Shown piece by piece: positions 41,932-54,600 of a stretch of DNA of 64,000 bases (its first letter is position 1; each line of letters opens with the position of its first letter). The stretch is from Scilla litardierei. Lineage: Eukaryota > Streptophyta > Magnoliopsida > Asparagales > Asparagaceae. The notes below the pieces were generated by a model that saw only the letters and a list, made by a program, of their open reading frames with translations, was not told the DNA's origin and did not search any database. The stretch spans positions 129,804,648-129,868,647 of the forward strand of contig CM061136.1 of the NCBI GenBank assembly GCA_030789695.1, in the 5' to 3' direction. Position numbers and translations under genes: made by a program.

Positions 41932-43700
41932 CTTGAAGGTCTTCCACGTGGCCATAAATGGATCAGGAAGAAAATGCTTTTTTTTAACTCGGGGAGGATA
42001 TCTTAGGACAAAAAGATGTTTTGTTGCTGATCATGCTAAGAAATCATCGATTAACCAGCTTTATCATCCAAGATGCTATCTTTCCCTTTTTAACCCATTC
42101 AATCAATGTGCCAACACTTCGAACCTTGATTTTGACTTTCAAGTGAGATTTTTACGCCCTTGCATATGAAGTGAAATAGAATTTTAAGTTTTGGTAATTG
42201 GAACATCAAATATCCTTTTACATTAGTTGTTATTAGTTCATATCAGTGATATTGGTAAGTTTTGGATGGATCATCTCTGCATACTTGAAATCCGATACAA
42301 TTGATCGATATGTATCGCTTTCGGCAAAGATTTCAAACCTTGCGTCCAACTGAATTCAAATACTTGAAGATAACCAGAGGCTGGGAAAACTTTGATAATT
42401 ATAAAGTGAGAAACCCCTACTAATAATCAATTTTAAATTAAGCAGTCCAAACCAACTACTGTATTTGGAAAATTCATACAGATGGTTGTAAGGGCTGCTG
42501 TCATATAAACATCATTTTTTTATTTTTGGACAATAAAAGAAAGGTCTTAAAGATAAGTGGAGCTGAAATTAGAATTTGCACTGATGGGAACATGGCAGAA
42601 TGAGAAGATGATAAAGGTTTTTAAAACATTTTGAGCTGAAATGAGAATACTGCATTGGAGAAAAGGCAGAACTATGATAAAAGATGCACAAAAAAAAACG
42701 AGATGAATGTATGATCAATCTAGGAAAAAAGACAAGGGATAATAGTTTGAGGTGGATTTAACAGATAATTTGGAAACTAATGCTAGTTTGGAGTCAATAG
42801 GATGACGGTTTAAACCTTGAAGGTCTTCCACGTGGCCATAAATGGATCAGGAAGAAAATGCTTTTTTTTAACTCGGGGAGGATATCTTAGGACAAAAAGA
42901 TGTTTTGTTGCTGATCATGCTAGGAAATCATCGATTAACCAGCTTTATCATCCAAGATGCTATCTTTCCCTTTTTAACCCATTCAATCAATGTGCCAACA
43001 CTTCGAACCTTGATTTTGACTTTCAAGTGAGATTTTTACGCCCTTGCATATGAAGTGAAATAGAATTTTAAGTTTTGGTAATTGGAACATCAAATATCCT
43101 TTTACATTAGTTGTTATTAGTTCATATCAGTGATATTGGTAAGTTTTGGATGGATCATCTCTGCATACTTGAAATCCGATACAAGTGATCGATATGTATC
43201 GCTTTCGGCAAAGATTTCAAACCTTGCGTCCAACTGAATTCAAATACTTGAAGATAACCAGAGGCTGGGAAAACTTTGATAATTATAAAGTGAGAAACCC
43301 CTACTAATAATCAATTTTAAATTAAGCAGTCCAAACCAACTACTGTATTTGGAAAATTCATACAGATGGTTGTAAGGGCTGCTGTCATATAAACATCATT
43401 TTTTTATTTTTGGACAATAAAAGAAAGGTCTTAAAGATAAGTGGAGCTGAAATTAGAATTTGCACTGATGGGAACATGGCAGAATGAGAAGATGATAAAG
43501 GTTTTTAAAACATTTTGAGCTGAAATGAGAATACTGCATTGGAGAAAAGGCAGAACTATGATAAAAGATGCAAAAAAAAAAAACGAGATGAATGTATGAT
43601 CAATCTAGGAAAAAAGACAAGGGATAATAGTTTGAGGTGGATTTAACAGATAATTTGGAAACTAATGCTAGTTTGGAGTCAATAGGATGACGGTTTAAAC
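41932..43700. repeat. Tandem duplication of an 885-bp segment
   Basis: Copy 1 is 41932-42815 and copy 2 is 42816-43700, starting at cttgaaggtc and ending gacggtttaaac. Only a handful of differences are visible (for example ctaagaaat against ctaggaaat, and homopolymer length). The seven bases cttgaag also follow copy 2 at 43701. No coding sense; short frames inside are chance. It is intronic in the proposed host gene. Confidence 0.93.
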
Positions 43701-43832
43701 CTTGAAGCATTTAGTTAGTCAGGCGCACTAAAATTGACTACGATTGAGACAGCTGAGGTCACAATTTGGTTGAGGAAATGGCTTTTATTAGTCTGCTTAC
43801 TGGGGAGAGAAGAATTTTGCAGGCCTCCCCCC

Positions 43833-43915
43833 ACAAAAAAAAAAAAACCAAAACAAAAAAAAACAAAAAAAAACAAAAAAAACGAAAAAAAAAAAACAAA
43901 AACGCACATGCACAC
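43833..43915. repeat. A-rich low-complexity tract
   Basis: Runs of A interrupted by single C or G, ending cgcacatgcacac. The poly-Lys and poly-Phe frames that cover it are artefacts. Confidence 0.9.
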
Positions 43916-44717
43916 AAAAGAAAAGGCTTTTTTTGGTGGTTGTGTTGTCATTGTCGTCGTCGTCATTTGCAATGGTGCTGGGTCCACGGACCATGAAGCG
44001 GTGCATCTTGAGCAGTTTGCATGATTGAGAATTCCAAGGGAAATGTTATCAGGGGTGGGATGGGTTGAGATGGGCGACTTGTAGGAAGCATTGGAGAAAC
44101 GATTGGACACACAAACTGGTTCCATCTTAATGTGTTAGTGTGATTGGTGAATATACTAATCTTAGGAGTAATCTTACGTGTGCAACTGTTAGCGGAAGCA
44201 GAAGTTATAAAATGATCAAGAACATCACCTACGGAAAGGATGGAGGAGGATTCATAGAGCTGACCGATCTTAGATACCTCGCAATATCATACATTATTTT
44301 GTTTCTGGTACAGTTGGTATTATTTTATTCTTCCCACACTAAAAGGCTTTGCGGATCTCTCTCATTCATCATCTTGCTCTATCGTTCCATGTAGGATTCA
44401 GCCTCGCAATTTCAAAGTCTTTGCTGAGAGTGGGTCAGGAAATCTGGGAATTATGTGTGCTCAAAGAAGCATAAGCCATTTATATTGGGCATGCTTCTTG
44501 GGCAGCTGGCTTCATAAGCCATTTCATATGGTATACATGTCAAGACTGCACAAACTTCTGACAGTTGAATACTCATCGTCATGTTAGTTTTCCACATGCT
44601 GTAACATATGGAATCTTTATAGGTTTCCTATGGCTGGAACGGATTCACTCTCTGTGTGTTTATGTCTATATGTAGATTATCATCGCTGAGTGTGGTGAAT
44701 GCTCTTTAGATTTTTAG

Positions 44718-44806
44718 TTATGTTCTCAAATCCGACGTTGGGTACAGGTACGTCGGCAAAGAGGAGGTCAAAGAAATCTGCAGCAGAGTCTGATGACGAG
44801 GAGTGA
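44718..44806 (+). CDS. Proposed exon 2 of the host gene of unknown function
   Basis: After the acceptor tttttag, or the alternative in-frame acceptor tacag at 44747, a frame in the right phase (phase 1) encodes a short basic-then-acidic tail, TSAKRRSKKSAAESDDEE, and stops at TGA 44804-44806. The downstream acceptor would join to give LEG at the junction. Charged DDEE tails of this sort fit the end of a small plant protein. The link to exon 1 is inferred from phase, strand and tail, and needs transcript evidence. Confidence 0.5.
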
Positions 44807-47088
44807 GAGCTGATGAAGATATTTGGAGGCAGGGTTGGGGCTTTGTCTTTCAAATACGACCCTGGGTTCTGCTTCTGATAGATGTCACTGCCGTATGGGC
44901 TCAAAGAAGCATCCAGCATGGTTCTTTCCAACGGGGTATTAACAGAAAGAGCTCGGTATGTACAGCAGTAATATTTTATGTATGCTATGCGAAGAAACAA
45001 TTAATCGCATGGGAGATAATATTAAGTGTATGGTTCATCACCGTTGCTGTTGTAGGATCAAAACTGAATTTGGCATGCGCGCAAATGAAGTGGAAGTTTG
45101 TATATAATGTGGAATTTGTTGATGGTTTGAACAAGGCAGCTTGGCACAAAAGATTGGTTTTGGTTCTTCCTGAACCCTTACGGAGTTGAGCAAATCTCAT
45201 TGCTATTTGGCACTCCAGTCCAGGGTAGGTGCTAGGGCAATGCTTAAAAATAAGTCTGTCTGAAATAGTTAAGATGGATTGATATATCGAAGCTATTGTT
45301 CATGTTAAAATGGATTTTGATGTAGGCAGCGTATTCTCAGGCAGCAGAATGGAAATGAGCTTTTGAATTTGGAGACGAGTAACGCATGTGTACTGATTCT
45401 CTGAACATGATCTTGAGATTCTGCAGTCAGACGCGGTGTTATTTGCTGCAAAACCTCAGTGGTCCGCTTTAGGAGGAATGATGCTTGTTAATTGGGTTAT
45501 GGGGGTTTTTTATTAAAAAAAAAATTAAAAAGGAAAAATTTATTAACATCAATTAATGAGCATATCAAGATCCAAGCAAATGTCTTTTTCCACCCTTTTT
45601 CTGCCCATTTTAAGGCAGGCAAAGCGAAACCTGCCGTACGTCCCAAGTTTTGAAAGATTTGAGGGGGTTGGACCATCAGGGAATAGAAGCCACTTTTTCC
45701 TTCAGGCCCCAACTACTTCTTTTCGTTATGACCCCGAATAGCCATGTGGGCAAAAGCAGCAGTTTGCGATGGCTGAAGCTGCAGGCAGGCTAAGGTGCTC
45801 CAAGCATGAAGACCCCATTGAATCAACAATCGCCATAAGAATTAGAGGTTTGCACTTCTGGTTCATGATACAGTGGTAACGACATCATGCTTCACAATAT
45901 TTCAAGCCAAGGCGATGTTCTTTTTTTGTCATCATTTATATCTTCCATCATCCATTTGGTTGGTGCCATGAATCTTTGCATGGTTAATTCCGTGGAAACA
46001 CCAAGAATTGCACCTTAATCATCAACTTTTGTACAATACTAATACCTCTGTTCTGATGTTGCCGCTCTTGTACATAACTCATCACTACATATGTGGACGT
46101 AAAAAGAGAATTTCGGTGTATGAAAGTCAACCTCAAGAATGGAGACAATAAAACTGCGAAATCTTCACTCTCCCCTGCTGAATGCACCTCAGGTGCTAAA
46201 GGTAGGAAGCCTTCGTCTTGTGTTTAGCTGAATCCCACGAGGGTGCAATGGCTTACAACTGAGAACCACAATACCTGCCACGGTAATCAATAAACTTTAA
46301 GCATGGATTAGTGCGGAAATAGACAGAGGCACTCAACGAATAAGCAAAGTAACATCAAGAAGGCTAAATTATTGAAAACTATATTTATCTTTCACACTTT
46401 TTTAAATTCAAAACTCTCTTATATCCGCAAATTATTCGTTACTACCCTAAACTTTAAGAAAATCTACCTTCCGTTCGTCTCACATCAATATTCTCCTCAC
46501 ATGACCATTTATTGGTCATTAGACACTCACACAAATGGTGGTTCTCTTTAAGTGTAATAATTTTCAATAAGAGAAAAAGGGAAAAGGTGTCACAGGTGAG
46601 TTTTTCTCTTATATCAGTTAAACATCCATTTTACATAAATTTTGAAATATCAATACTGATGAAATTGATCTGTCTTTAAATATAGATATATAAAAAGATC
46701 TGGTGATTCCTTGCTGTTTGCACATGCATAGGATCATTTAAAGTTTTAATAGTTTTGCGGTAATGGAACTTGTTCCGCTTTCTAAATCAAGGATCAAAAA
46801 GCATATGGTTCACTAGATCTTTGAAATTTTGGGATTTTATAAATATGAAAATCAACTTAACCTGTACCGATCATCCAAAAAAAATGTAGTGCAGACTTTT
46901 TTTTATTACCACATGAGAAGATTTTCTCTTGTAACATCATATTTCCCGTTTTCTCTTTCAATAATTTAGCCTATCAAGAAAATACATATCAAATATACCA
47001 TTAAGACTGTCAAATGAAAAAAAAAAAGCATTTCTCTGAGGAACAAAGTGTGCCTACCAGAGACGTTGTTTAAGGCAAGCGGTATAGC
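44807..47088. other. 3' UTRs and spacer between two convergent genes
   Basis: The plus-strand gene ends at 44806 and the minus-strand RING-CH-like gene ends at 47089, so this holds both 3' UTRs. I see no further supported gene. Frames at 44803-45189 and 45984-46187 show no recognisable domain. Confidence 0.5.
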
Positions 47089-47181
47089 TTAGTAAAGACC
47101 CAAATTTCTCAACTCCGTAACATGGCTAGGGTCAAGCTCAGGCAAGCTCTTCCTCCCATCTCGGCTTTCCACCACATATTC
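47089..47181 (-). CDS. RING-CH (MARCH-like) protein, last exon
   Basis: On the minus strand the acceptor attccag opens a 31-codon phase-0 exon, from EYVVESRDGRKSLPELD to LRNLGLY and TAA (47089-47091). Joined to the exon at 48087-48199 it continues LTK without a phase break. From memory, plant RING-variant (RING-CH) membrane E3 ligases end with a similar HYHVLxKxxLTKEY then a PELDP-like tail. It is the cytosolic tail after the last membrane helix. Confidence 0.72.
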   Translation of the reverse strand, partial: EYVVESRDGRKSLPELDPSHVTELRNLGLY

Positions 47182-48086
47182 CTGGAATCATATTCATCTA
47201 TGCTCATCACAAAGCAGAAAGTTTGAGTACTGTTACTAGCAACTGACATTAGAGAACTCGTATCCAGTAAGGGAAAGAAAATAATCTAAAAAATAAAAAC
47301 AAAGGTTCCTACTTCTATCTTAGCAAGTCCAACTTTCTTTGTGCCCAAGTATTATCTTTTCATTTGCGTTGCTTCTAGAAAGTACACCAAGGTTAGACAT
47401 GACAAAAGCGGTGACACAATAGATGTATTAGGAGATTTCCACCATGCCATCACTTCATATTTCTTCTTCGATCAAAACATTATCAAACAGGTAATCATCT
47501 TTCACATGTCTAAATGAATGACAAACAATACTCAGTGGTTCACATACACATTCCAAGATACATGGGCACTGAAGATGGTGGGCAGTCTGTTGGTTTCTTC
47601 TGAATGGTTGGTGTTTTTTTTAATTAATCAAGAAAATTTTGACAATCTTGAGGGTTTTGACTACTACTGCAGTCCAGGGAGATCAGATAGATGAATTCAT
47701 TTGCAAGTTAGTTATGACAAAGTATTTTGTACTTTGTACTTTGTACAAGCTGTTAGGGGATCAATACCGAGGATAGGACTTGCTTGAGATAGATTTATTA
47801 ACTTCAAATATAGAAGACCCTAAAAAGTTATATGGGTGTCTTGACTACATGAACACAGAGTTTAAGGCAAGACATGTTCACACTCTGGGGATTTTTGTAA
47901 TCTGTTGCAAGATCAAATGGGAACGTGGACATTTTCAAACTTTTTCCTGAACGAATATGGTACTTTTAACATTCACTAAGTTTAATGTAGCATAATCAAT
48001 TCTGAAAATCTATAGGGGTTATAATCACTAAATAAAGCAGGCATGAGAAGAATGCATTCAAGTTCTATTTTAGCATGCAAACAAAC
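47182..48086 (-). other. Intron of RING-CH-like gene
   Basis: 905 bp, donor gtttgt and acceptor attccag on the minus strand, AT-rich, no transposon recognised. Confidence 0.65.
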
Positions 48087-48199
48087 CTTTGTCAGTTCTT
48101 GTTTTGCCAGAACATGGTAATGGCGTTCGTTAATCCTCTGTCCACATATTATTGCTATGAAGAATCCGTACAGCAACCCCACCAGAATGATAGCCAAGA
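48087..48199 (-). CDS. RING-CH (MARCH-like) protein, penultimate exon
   Basis: 113 bases on the minus strand between the acceptor cgttcag and the donor aag|gtttgt. It encodes a hydrophobic helix (LAIILVGLLYGFFIAIICG) then QRINERHYHVLAKQELTK, a close match to the membrane end of plant RING-CH ubiquitin ligases as I remember them. The upstream exons with the C4HC3 RING should lie at higher coordinates, but I did not find them before the MITE cluster at 48577. The gene may be split by a long intron or be truncated. Confidence 0.7.
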
Positions 48200-48573
48200 C
48201 TGAACGATTCAAACGAGCAATATAAACAATACAATTCAAAGGGAAAGAGAAAGCAGTTCCAATGAGTAATGATAGATTATTTACAACATTGAAGCCAAAT
48301 TAGAAATGGAGAATCAAACTACATTTCAGGCTGGTTGCTCTCATATTTGTGACACCACAAATGGACTATATTTCCCCTCTTAATTACAGAAATTACAAAG
48401 TACATCAACATCAGCAACAAAAACAAAATCAATTAAGGGGTGGTCGGCTACATGAACTGTTTTTTGCCATTCAGCTCTATTTTAAGAACCCAGAAAAGAT
48501 ATTATAATATGGGCATGGCAATGGCGGTCATTTCAGTCAAATAAGGATCAACTCAATGATTTGTCAAAGTAGA

Positions 48574-49111
<538 letters not shown>

Positions 49112-49183
<72 letters not shown>
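49112..49183. repeat. (TA)n microsatellite, about 72 bp
   Basis: Pure TA alternation between foldback elements 1 and 2. Confidence 0.97.
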
Positions 49184-49185
<2 letters not shown>

Positions 49186-49546
49186 AGGGATCAAATGACC
49201 CCCAAAAATAACCCCCTATCAAAAGTCCTATGCCCCCTATTTTTTCGGAAGATCCGAACCGTTCATCTTGATCTCCATCCTCTAAATACCTGACCCACCA
49301 ATTTTCAACCCGATCCTATGTGTTTTGCCCGTTTATCAACCATTCGCAAAAGTGCTGTTCATACGAAACCGTTAAATTTGGGTCGGATGGATCAACGGGC
49401 AAAACACATGGGATCGGGTTCAAAATTGGTGGATCGGGTATTTAGAGGGTGGAGATCAAGATGAACGGTTCGGATCTTCCGAAAAAAATGGTGGGCATAG
49501 GATTTTTGATAGGGGGTTATTTTTGGGGGTCATTTGATGCCTCCTC
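49184..49546. mobile_element. Foldback MITE 2 in (TA)n, 363 bp
   Basis: Arms of about 150 bp sharing gatcaaatgacccccaaaaa at the left and its near-complement at the right (gcatcaaatgaccccc in reverse). (TA)n on both sides. No coding capacity. Confidence 0.88.
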
Positions 49547-49559
49547 ATATATATATATA

Positions 49560-49941
49560 TATATATCGATCTTCCGTTGCGAAAAAACCCATGCGAAAGC
49601 CGTGCGAAAGCATTTTTTTTATTTTTTTGAATTTTTTTTCAAAAATTCTTTTTTTGATGTTTAATCCATACAAATATATACCCCAGGAAAAATAATGGGT
49701 GAACCCGTTGGGCATTAGAGCACCCATCCACCCGTTACAAATTTAACGGTCTCAAAACGTGCGAATTTGATGAAATGCCTTGATCGAAGGCCAAATGACA
49801 TTATTTCTCAACCATTATTTTTTGAGGGGGGTATAACAACATATAATGAGTGTGGAAAAAAGAAATTTTCAATAAAAATTTCAAAAAAAAAGAAAAACAT
49901 TTTCGCACCGTGCGAAATGTTCTCATTTGAAAATTTTCCTA
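49560..49941. mobile_element. Foldback element 3 in (TA)n, imperfect arms
   Basis: The left arm has ccgtgcgaaagcatttttt. The right arm, reverse complemented, has cggtgcgaaaatgttttt, followed on both sides by t-rich and a-rich similarity over about 90 bp. Flanked by atatatat on each side. Older than its neighbours. Confidence 0.6.
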
Positions 49942-49950
49942 TATATATAT

Positions 49951-50116
49951 GAGAATAATGGCTATCATACGCCATATGAGAGCCTCTCTCATACGCCCTC
50001 TCACATAAAGCACCCAAGTACAACCAAGTACAAGCCCATGTGGGCTTGTACTTGTGTGCTTTATGTGAGAGGGCGTATGAGAGAGGCTCTCATATGGCGT
50101 ATGATAGCCATTATTC
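49951..50116. mobile_element. 166-bp foldback MITE, 9-bp TSD, copy 2
   Basis: Ends gagaataatggctatcat and the complement, centre acaagcccatgtgggcttgt, as in 40829-40994. TSD tatatatat at 49942-49950 and 50117-50125. It forms an almost perfect hairpin. Confidence 0.88.
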
Positions 50117-50180
50117 TATATATATAGGAAAATGTGTGTGTGTGTGTATATATATGGAAATGTGTGTGTGTATATATATA

Positions 50181-50470
50181 GGGAAATGTGCCCGAGGTCG
50201 ACCTTAGGCAGCAATACCTGAGCACACCCCCGCTGTTCGGGGGTTGTAAGTATTTTTTTGAATGTTTTTTGCAGTAGGTAGATATACTTGTTATATAGCT
50301 CCCACAAAATTTCAGGTCAATCCGACCCCGTTTGAGCCTCCGTTCATCGATTTCAAAAACGTTGGGCAAAATTGTCCAGAAAAAAATTTCAAAAAATACT
50401 TACAAACCCCGAACAGCGAGGGTGTGCTCAGGTATTGCTGACTGAGGTCGACCTCGGGTACATTTTTGGG
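50181..50470. mobile_element. Foldback MITE 5 in (TA)n, 290 bp
   Basis: Left arm cccgaggtcgaccttaggca with cagcaatacctgagcacac; the right arm carries the inverted counterpart with ctgaggtcgacctcgg. Arms of about 75 bp. Flanked by tatatata and atatatat. Confidence 0.85.
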
Positions 50471-50489
50471 ATATATATATATATAATAT

Positions 50490-53400
50490 CAAAATTGTGG
50501 AAGAAAAAAATCCAAATGCTGGCAAGTGAGTTTCATTCCTGGCAGTTCCACATGACTCAATGCTACTTTTTGGGGATATACACCATGCTGCAACAATGAG
50601 ACTATATTTGCAGATTTTCTGGTGTTTCTTTCCTGGCAGTTCCACATGACTCAATGCTACTTTTTTCCATAAAGATATAAAGTGATGTTAGGACTCGGTC
50701 AATATTGCTTTTAGCAAACACCACAGCTTGACAATCACTATTTAATCGGGTATAAGGTATGAAAAAGTCATGCCAACTTAAACTCTTCACTTTTGGTAAC
50801 TCAAGCAGTGACTTAATAATCATATTATCTCCTTTCATTTTGCTGGCCACTAAGATCACATGCTCGGATCAAACACATCTCATTATCTGGACTGTCACAA
50901 CATCTTGACCAGCTACATTCCCAGGCATCCATAATATTTAGACAAACAAAACAGTCATTTAATGATGACACATGTATTAATACATGATGACTTTTGTTTA
51001 GATCAATCTATTATACAAATGAGGGAGGTTTTTGCTGACTGGAACAAACCCAGTTGACAAGATTTGTTCCATGTGGCAAGGAGAAGGGTGCACCACCTTA
51101 TCCCCCACCTGGGGGGTGAGGTGGTTGGTGCACTTTGGAGGTGAAAAGAGTGAACCCAAAACAAAGGCACTCCTCCTTCCCATTATTTACAAGCTTGCCA
51201 TTACTTTTTCCTAAAAGCCAAATGCCCCTTCTTTTTCCACATATTTATGGGTTTGGTTTGCCATCGGTCTTTTTTTACTTTGGTCACATGCATTTTTTGC
51301 ACTTTGATTTTTTTGCAATTTAACCCCCGTTTACCCCAGAGTTTTTATGCACTTTGCCTCCCCAGAGTTTTTTTTTTGCAATTTAACCCCTTTTACCCTC
51401 CGACGATACCAACAGAACCATACTTCTCTATCTTTCTCGGTTGCGCACGTGCACCACATCATGTGTGGGTTTTTTTTCTTGTGTCGCTGTGTACTATGTG
51501 CACATGTTATTTCTAGTATTTCTATAAAAGAGGCTATTCTCTTCTGAACGGCAGTGAAGTAAGCTGTGTAAGCATAAGAAGTTCTCTTTTGTAGACATCA
51601 AACTCAATATCTTATGTATCAATATATCATGTAACTTGATACACCATGGAATGAAACAGTCTACACATCAAGATCAAGCTAATCAAGATTTAGATCATAA
51701 CGTGTAACTATGGCGAGTAGCGGATAAATGGATGTGTGCTTTAAAAAAGAAAGCTTTGTTGAAATCCACATCGTCTTTACTATGGCCTTTTGGTCATAAA
51801 ACATGTTTTATGTCTCGTTTCTTCAACCCCAAAGTTTCTAATCTATATCACATATAAAGCATGAGTTTGAAAATGTTCCTCTTAAGATTCTTCTATAGAA
51901 AAGGCCTAAAATAGAATTTATCTTCTTCACAATAAAAACTTTGTATATACGTTTAAGGAATGATCAATTTTGTAAATCACTAGCTATAACCTAATAAATT
52001 TCTTATTATTTACATAACAATCTCATCTCTCTTTCTCTCCCCTTATTAAATTCCTAATTTACCTGCTTAAATATAACCCCCAGTAAATTCTCACTTCATC
52101 CTAATTAAGTTACTAATTCTTTCATCAATCACTTTCTTTCCTTTAAATTTCTAATTTACATGCTTATTTCTATTAACCAATTCTTCCTTTCGCCAATTGA
52201 GTTTCTAAGTTAATTAAATTCCTAATCTCTCTCTTTTACATCTCAATCACCGCCCATTTAAATACATTATGCCAAACCTAACCTTTTTTAAATTTAAAAT
52301 CTAGCATCTTTTTTGTTTAATAATCCATCTACATTAAAAAATTACTTATCACATTTGTATTCCGTAAGTTGAAATTATATAAAGCAGAAGTTTCGAAATA
52401 CTCTCTTAAGACTTCATTTATCAAAGATGTGCAAAATGGAATATTATCTACTTCATAATAAAAACTTTATTAGAAGAATTTTAAAGCATGTCCATTGTTG
52501 TAAATCACGAGCTACAACCAAATAAATTTCTCAATTATTTACATGAAACTCCTAGCCTCGCTTTCTAATTAAATTCCTATTTTACATGCTTAATTATTAC
52601 TCTCAACCAATTCTCTGTTCCCCCTAATTAAGTTTTTAATTCTCTTAATTCTCACTTTCTCTCTCTGCCATAAATTCCTAATTTACATGCTTATATCTCT
52701 CAACCAATTATCTCTTCCCCTAATAGAGTTCCAATTTAATTAAATTCATAATCCCTCTCTTTCAAGTCTCAACTCCTCGTATTATATACTTTATGCCAAG
52801 CCTTACCTTTTTTTAAAATTTAAAATATACCATTTTTAAAAAAATATCTATATTAAAAACTCACTAATCGCATTTGTATTTTTATAGTTAAAACTATGAT
52901 AAATAGTAGTCTACTTTTAACTTTTATTTATCATCAATATGTTATTCCTTCAAATAGTATAACAAAAAAATTAGAAAACTATTTTACCTTCATATTTACA
53001 ACATACACGAGATTTGATGAGTTCATGATTTGGAGAAATAGAATCCCATATTCAGTTTCCGTTGTGTCAAGATTCATGTAGGCTTTAGAGATGTACATAA
53101 ATACTTTTCGTTAACTTATCAAAAATCTAATTTCTAACTTTGTCTTTTAATTTGCGAAAGCTTGAAAAACCATTTTTTTTTATATTTTCATTTTTTTTTA
53201 TTTTTTACTGTTAAGAACAAATTGAAGAGATTAAAAAAAGTTTACTTCCTTTTTAGAGAACACCTGTTTGATCCTATGTACCAAATAAAAATATGGTTGA
53301 CCTTGTCTTCATACCAATTTAATTTTGGATGAAACTTTCGGTCTAGACAAAAGCAACAATTAAATATGATTAGTATTTGATAACCAAAAAATAAATATTA

Positions 53401-53600
53401 GATTGATCACAATTTAACTAATAAAATCAAATACAATTTACCTCATAAAAAATTTTATCATTTCATATTTCTTTATTAATTAGTAAATCACAGATTAACT
53501 ATCTAATTATGAAATGATGTTAGAATATTAATATTTTCTCTCAACATGCATATCACAAACCAGCACACTAGTTTCCTCATAAATACACACATATAACCGA
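50490..53600. other. AT-rich intergenic DNA, no supported gene
   Basis: Holds a 33-bp direct repeat, cctggcagttccacatgact and following bases, at 50538 and 50632. Near 51523 there is a TATA-like ctataaaagagg that may belong to an old LTR, though no partner LTR is visible. The reading frames lack recognisable domains. Confidence 0.5.
51850..52840. repeat. Diverged tandem duplication, unit about 530 bp
   Basis: Two blocks (about 51850-52320 and 52385-52840) run in parallel: aataaaaacttt, then gtaaatcac then agctaca or agctataacc, then cctaatttac and acatgctta, then accaattct, then atgccaa and cctaacc or ccttacc. Many substitutions, so old. AT-rich and non-coding. Confidence 0.7.
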
Positions 53601-53639
53601 TAATATTTCTCTTTTGACAATTTGACTAACTCACAAGTC

Positions 53640-54407
53640 CAGTTCTTTTAAAGAGATTATATCTCTTCGTGCATAGCGAAAATCCATATAACAAATTTTC
53701 ACAGGTGATGGCATGACTGGCAGGAAAGATTTGTAAAGGACTTTACCACACTCATCATACAAGTGCAAATATGCATAACCATATCTTTAAAGTCCAATCC
53801 TGATCTGTAATGGTGTTGTATTGCTGTTCTTTATGAGCTTCATCTTCGCTATTAGAATTAAATACTTAAATGCATATCTTCGTAATCAAGCTGAACTATA
53901 GCAGGTACACAATTTCTTTTTAGAACTACTTCAAAATTTATCTGCTTGTTCTTTCAATAAAGCGACTAGGACTTCTTCCTTAGATAATCCTTGGATCTTT
54001 CATCAAATGTAATGTCTTTGTCGATCACCAATTTGGGCATATGATCTATGGTCCAAACTTTGCATTCTTTCACTATTGAGTCAACCTATACCGATATCTT
54101 TTTTGGGTTACGCTTTCTATTCTTGACATGATAACTTACAAGGTAACTATACCTCAATAAGGTTTAAGCTTTCCACTTACTTCAAAGCAGAGTAATATGT
54201 AGGGTTTTCAGACCATACCTCAATAGGAACTTTGCAATTAATTGTAGCAACTAGATATTCATTCATCAGATAGATCGTAATAGATATCTCCTTAGCCCAA
54301 AAATCTTGACGATCTGACATTAGAAAGCACATATCGTGCTCTCTCCAAATGGTTATGTTCATCTGTTCTACAACTTGTTTCCCTATGAATGTTCTTCAGT
54401 AGTGATG
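53640..54407 (-). pseudogene. Old Ty1/copia remnant, C-terminal integrase part
   Basis: On the minus strand a frame has CFLMSDRQDFWAKEISITIY and PIEVWSENPTYYSALK, matching the copia integrase pattern of LS, FWAEA, P-EVW and Y--L. Further down, decayed VIDKDITFDERS resembles the copia motif before reverse transcriptase. It is the downstream half of the remnant whose upstream half is 61007-61700, separated by the hAT insertion. Confidence 0.72.
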
Positions 54408-54415
54408 CCTCGCAA
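54408..54415. repeat. hAT target-site duplication cctcgcaa, left copy
   Basis: Exact 8-bp partner of 60999-61006. Confidence 0.95.
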
Positions 54416-54429
54416 TAGGGGTGAGCAGA

Positions 54430-54600
54430 AAATCCGAAAAAAATCGAACCGACCGAAAAACCGAACCGAACCGACCGATTTAATTCGGGTTTAAACCCAA
54501 AAAACCCGGTTCGGTTCGGTTTTTACTTACAAATTTTCGGTTCGGTTTGGTGTTTGGTTACAGACAGTAAACCGAACAGAACCGACCGAACCGAACTTGA
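54430..54600. repeat. hAT left subterminal ccgaa repeats
   Basis: Many gaaccgacc, ccgaaccg and cggttcgg units in both orientations. Such arrays bind hAT transposase in known elements. Confidence 0.85.

Larger units (their letters stand above)
22375..44717 (+). other. Proposed 22.3-kb intron loaded with transposons
   Basis: Donor at 22375 (gtaact) and acceptor at 44716-44717 (tttttag) or 44746-44747 (tacag). Inside lie copia B (6.8 kb, minus), a hAT-like MITE, Tat #2 (8.6 kb, plus), a 166-bp MITE and an 885-bp tandem duplication. Without the two LTR elements about 7 kb remains. The segments 22375-23213, 30005-30820 and 41010-41930 are AT-rich and I see no exon in them. The link between the two exons rests on phase match, strand and a plausible C-terminus. 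Confidence 0.55.

Noticed and set aside
43715..44125. Frames with poly-Phe or poly-Lys
   Set aside because: A-rich low-complexity tract; not conserved protein.
44140..44394. 84-codon frame as a further exon of the host gene
   Set aside because: Its middle (MIKNITYGKDGGGFIELTDL) looks protein-like, but I see no matching splice sites or family, so it is not called.
51347..51700. Solo LTR around the TATA-like ctataaaagagg
   Set aside because: No tg and ca boundaries, partner or TSD could be fixed.
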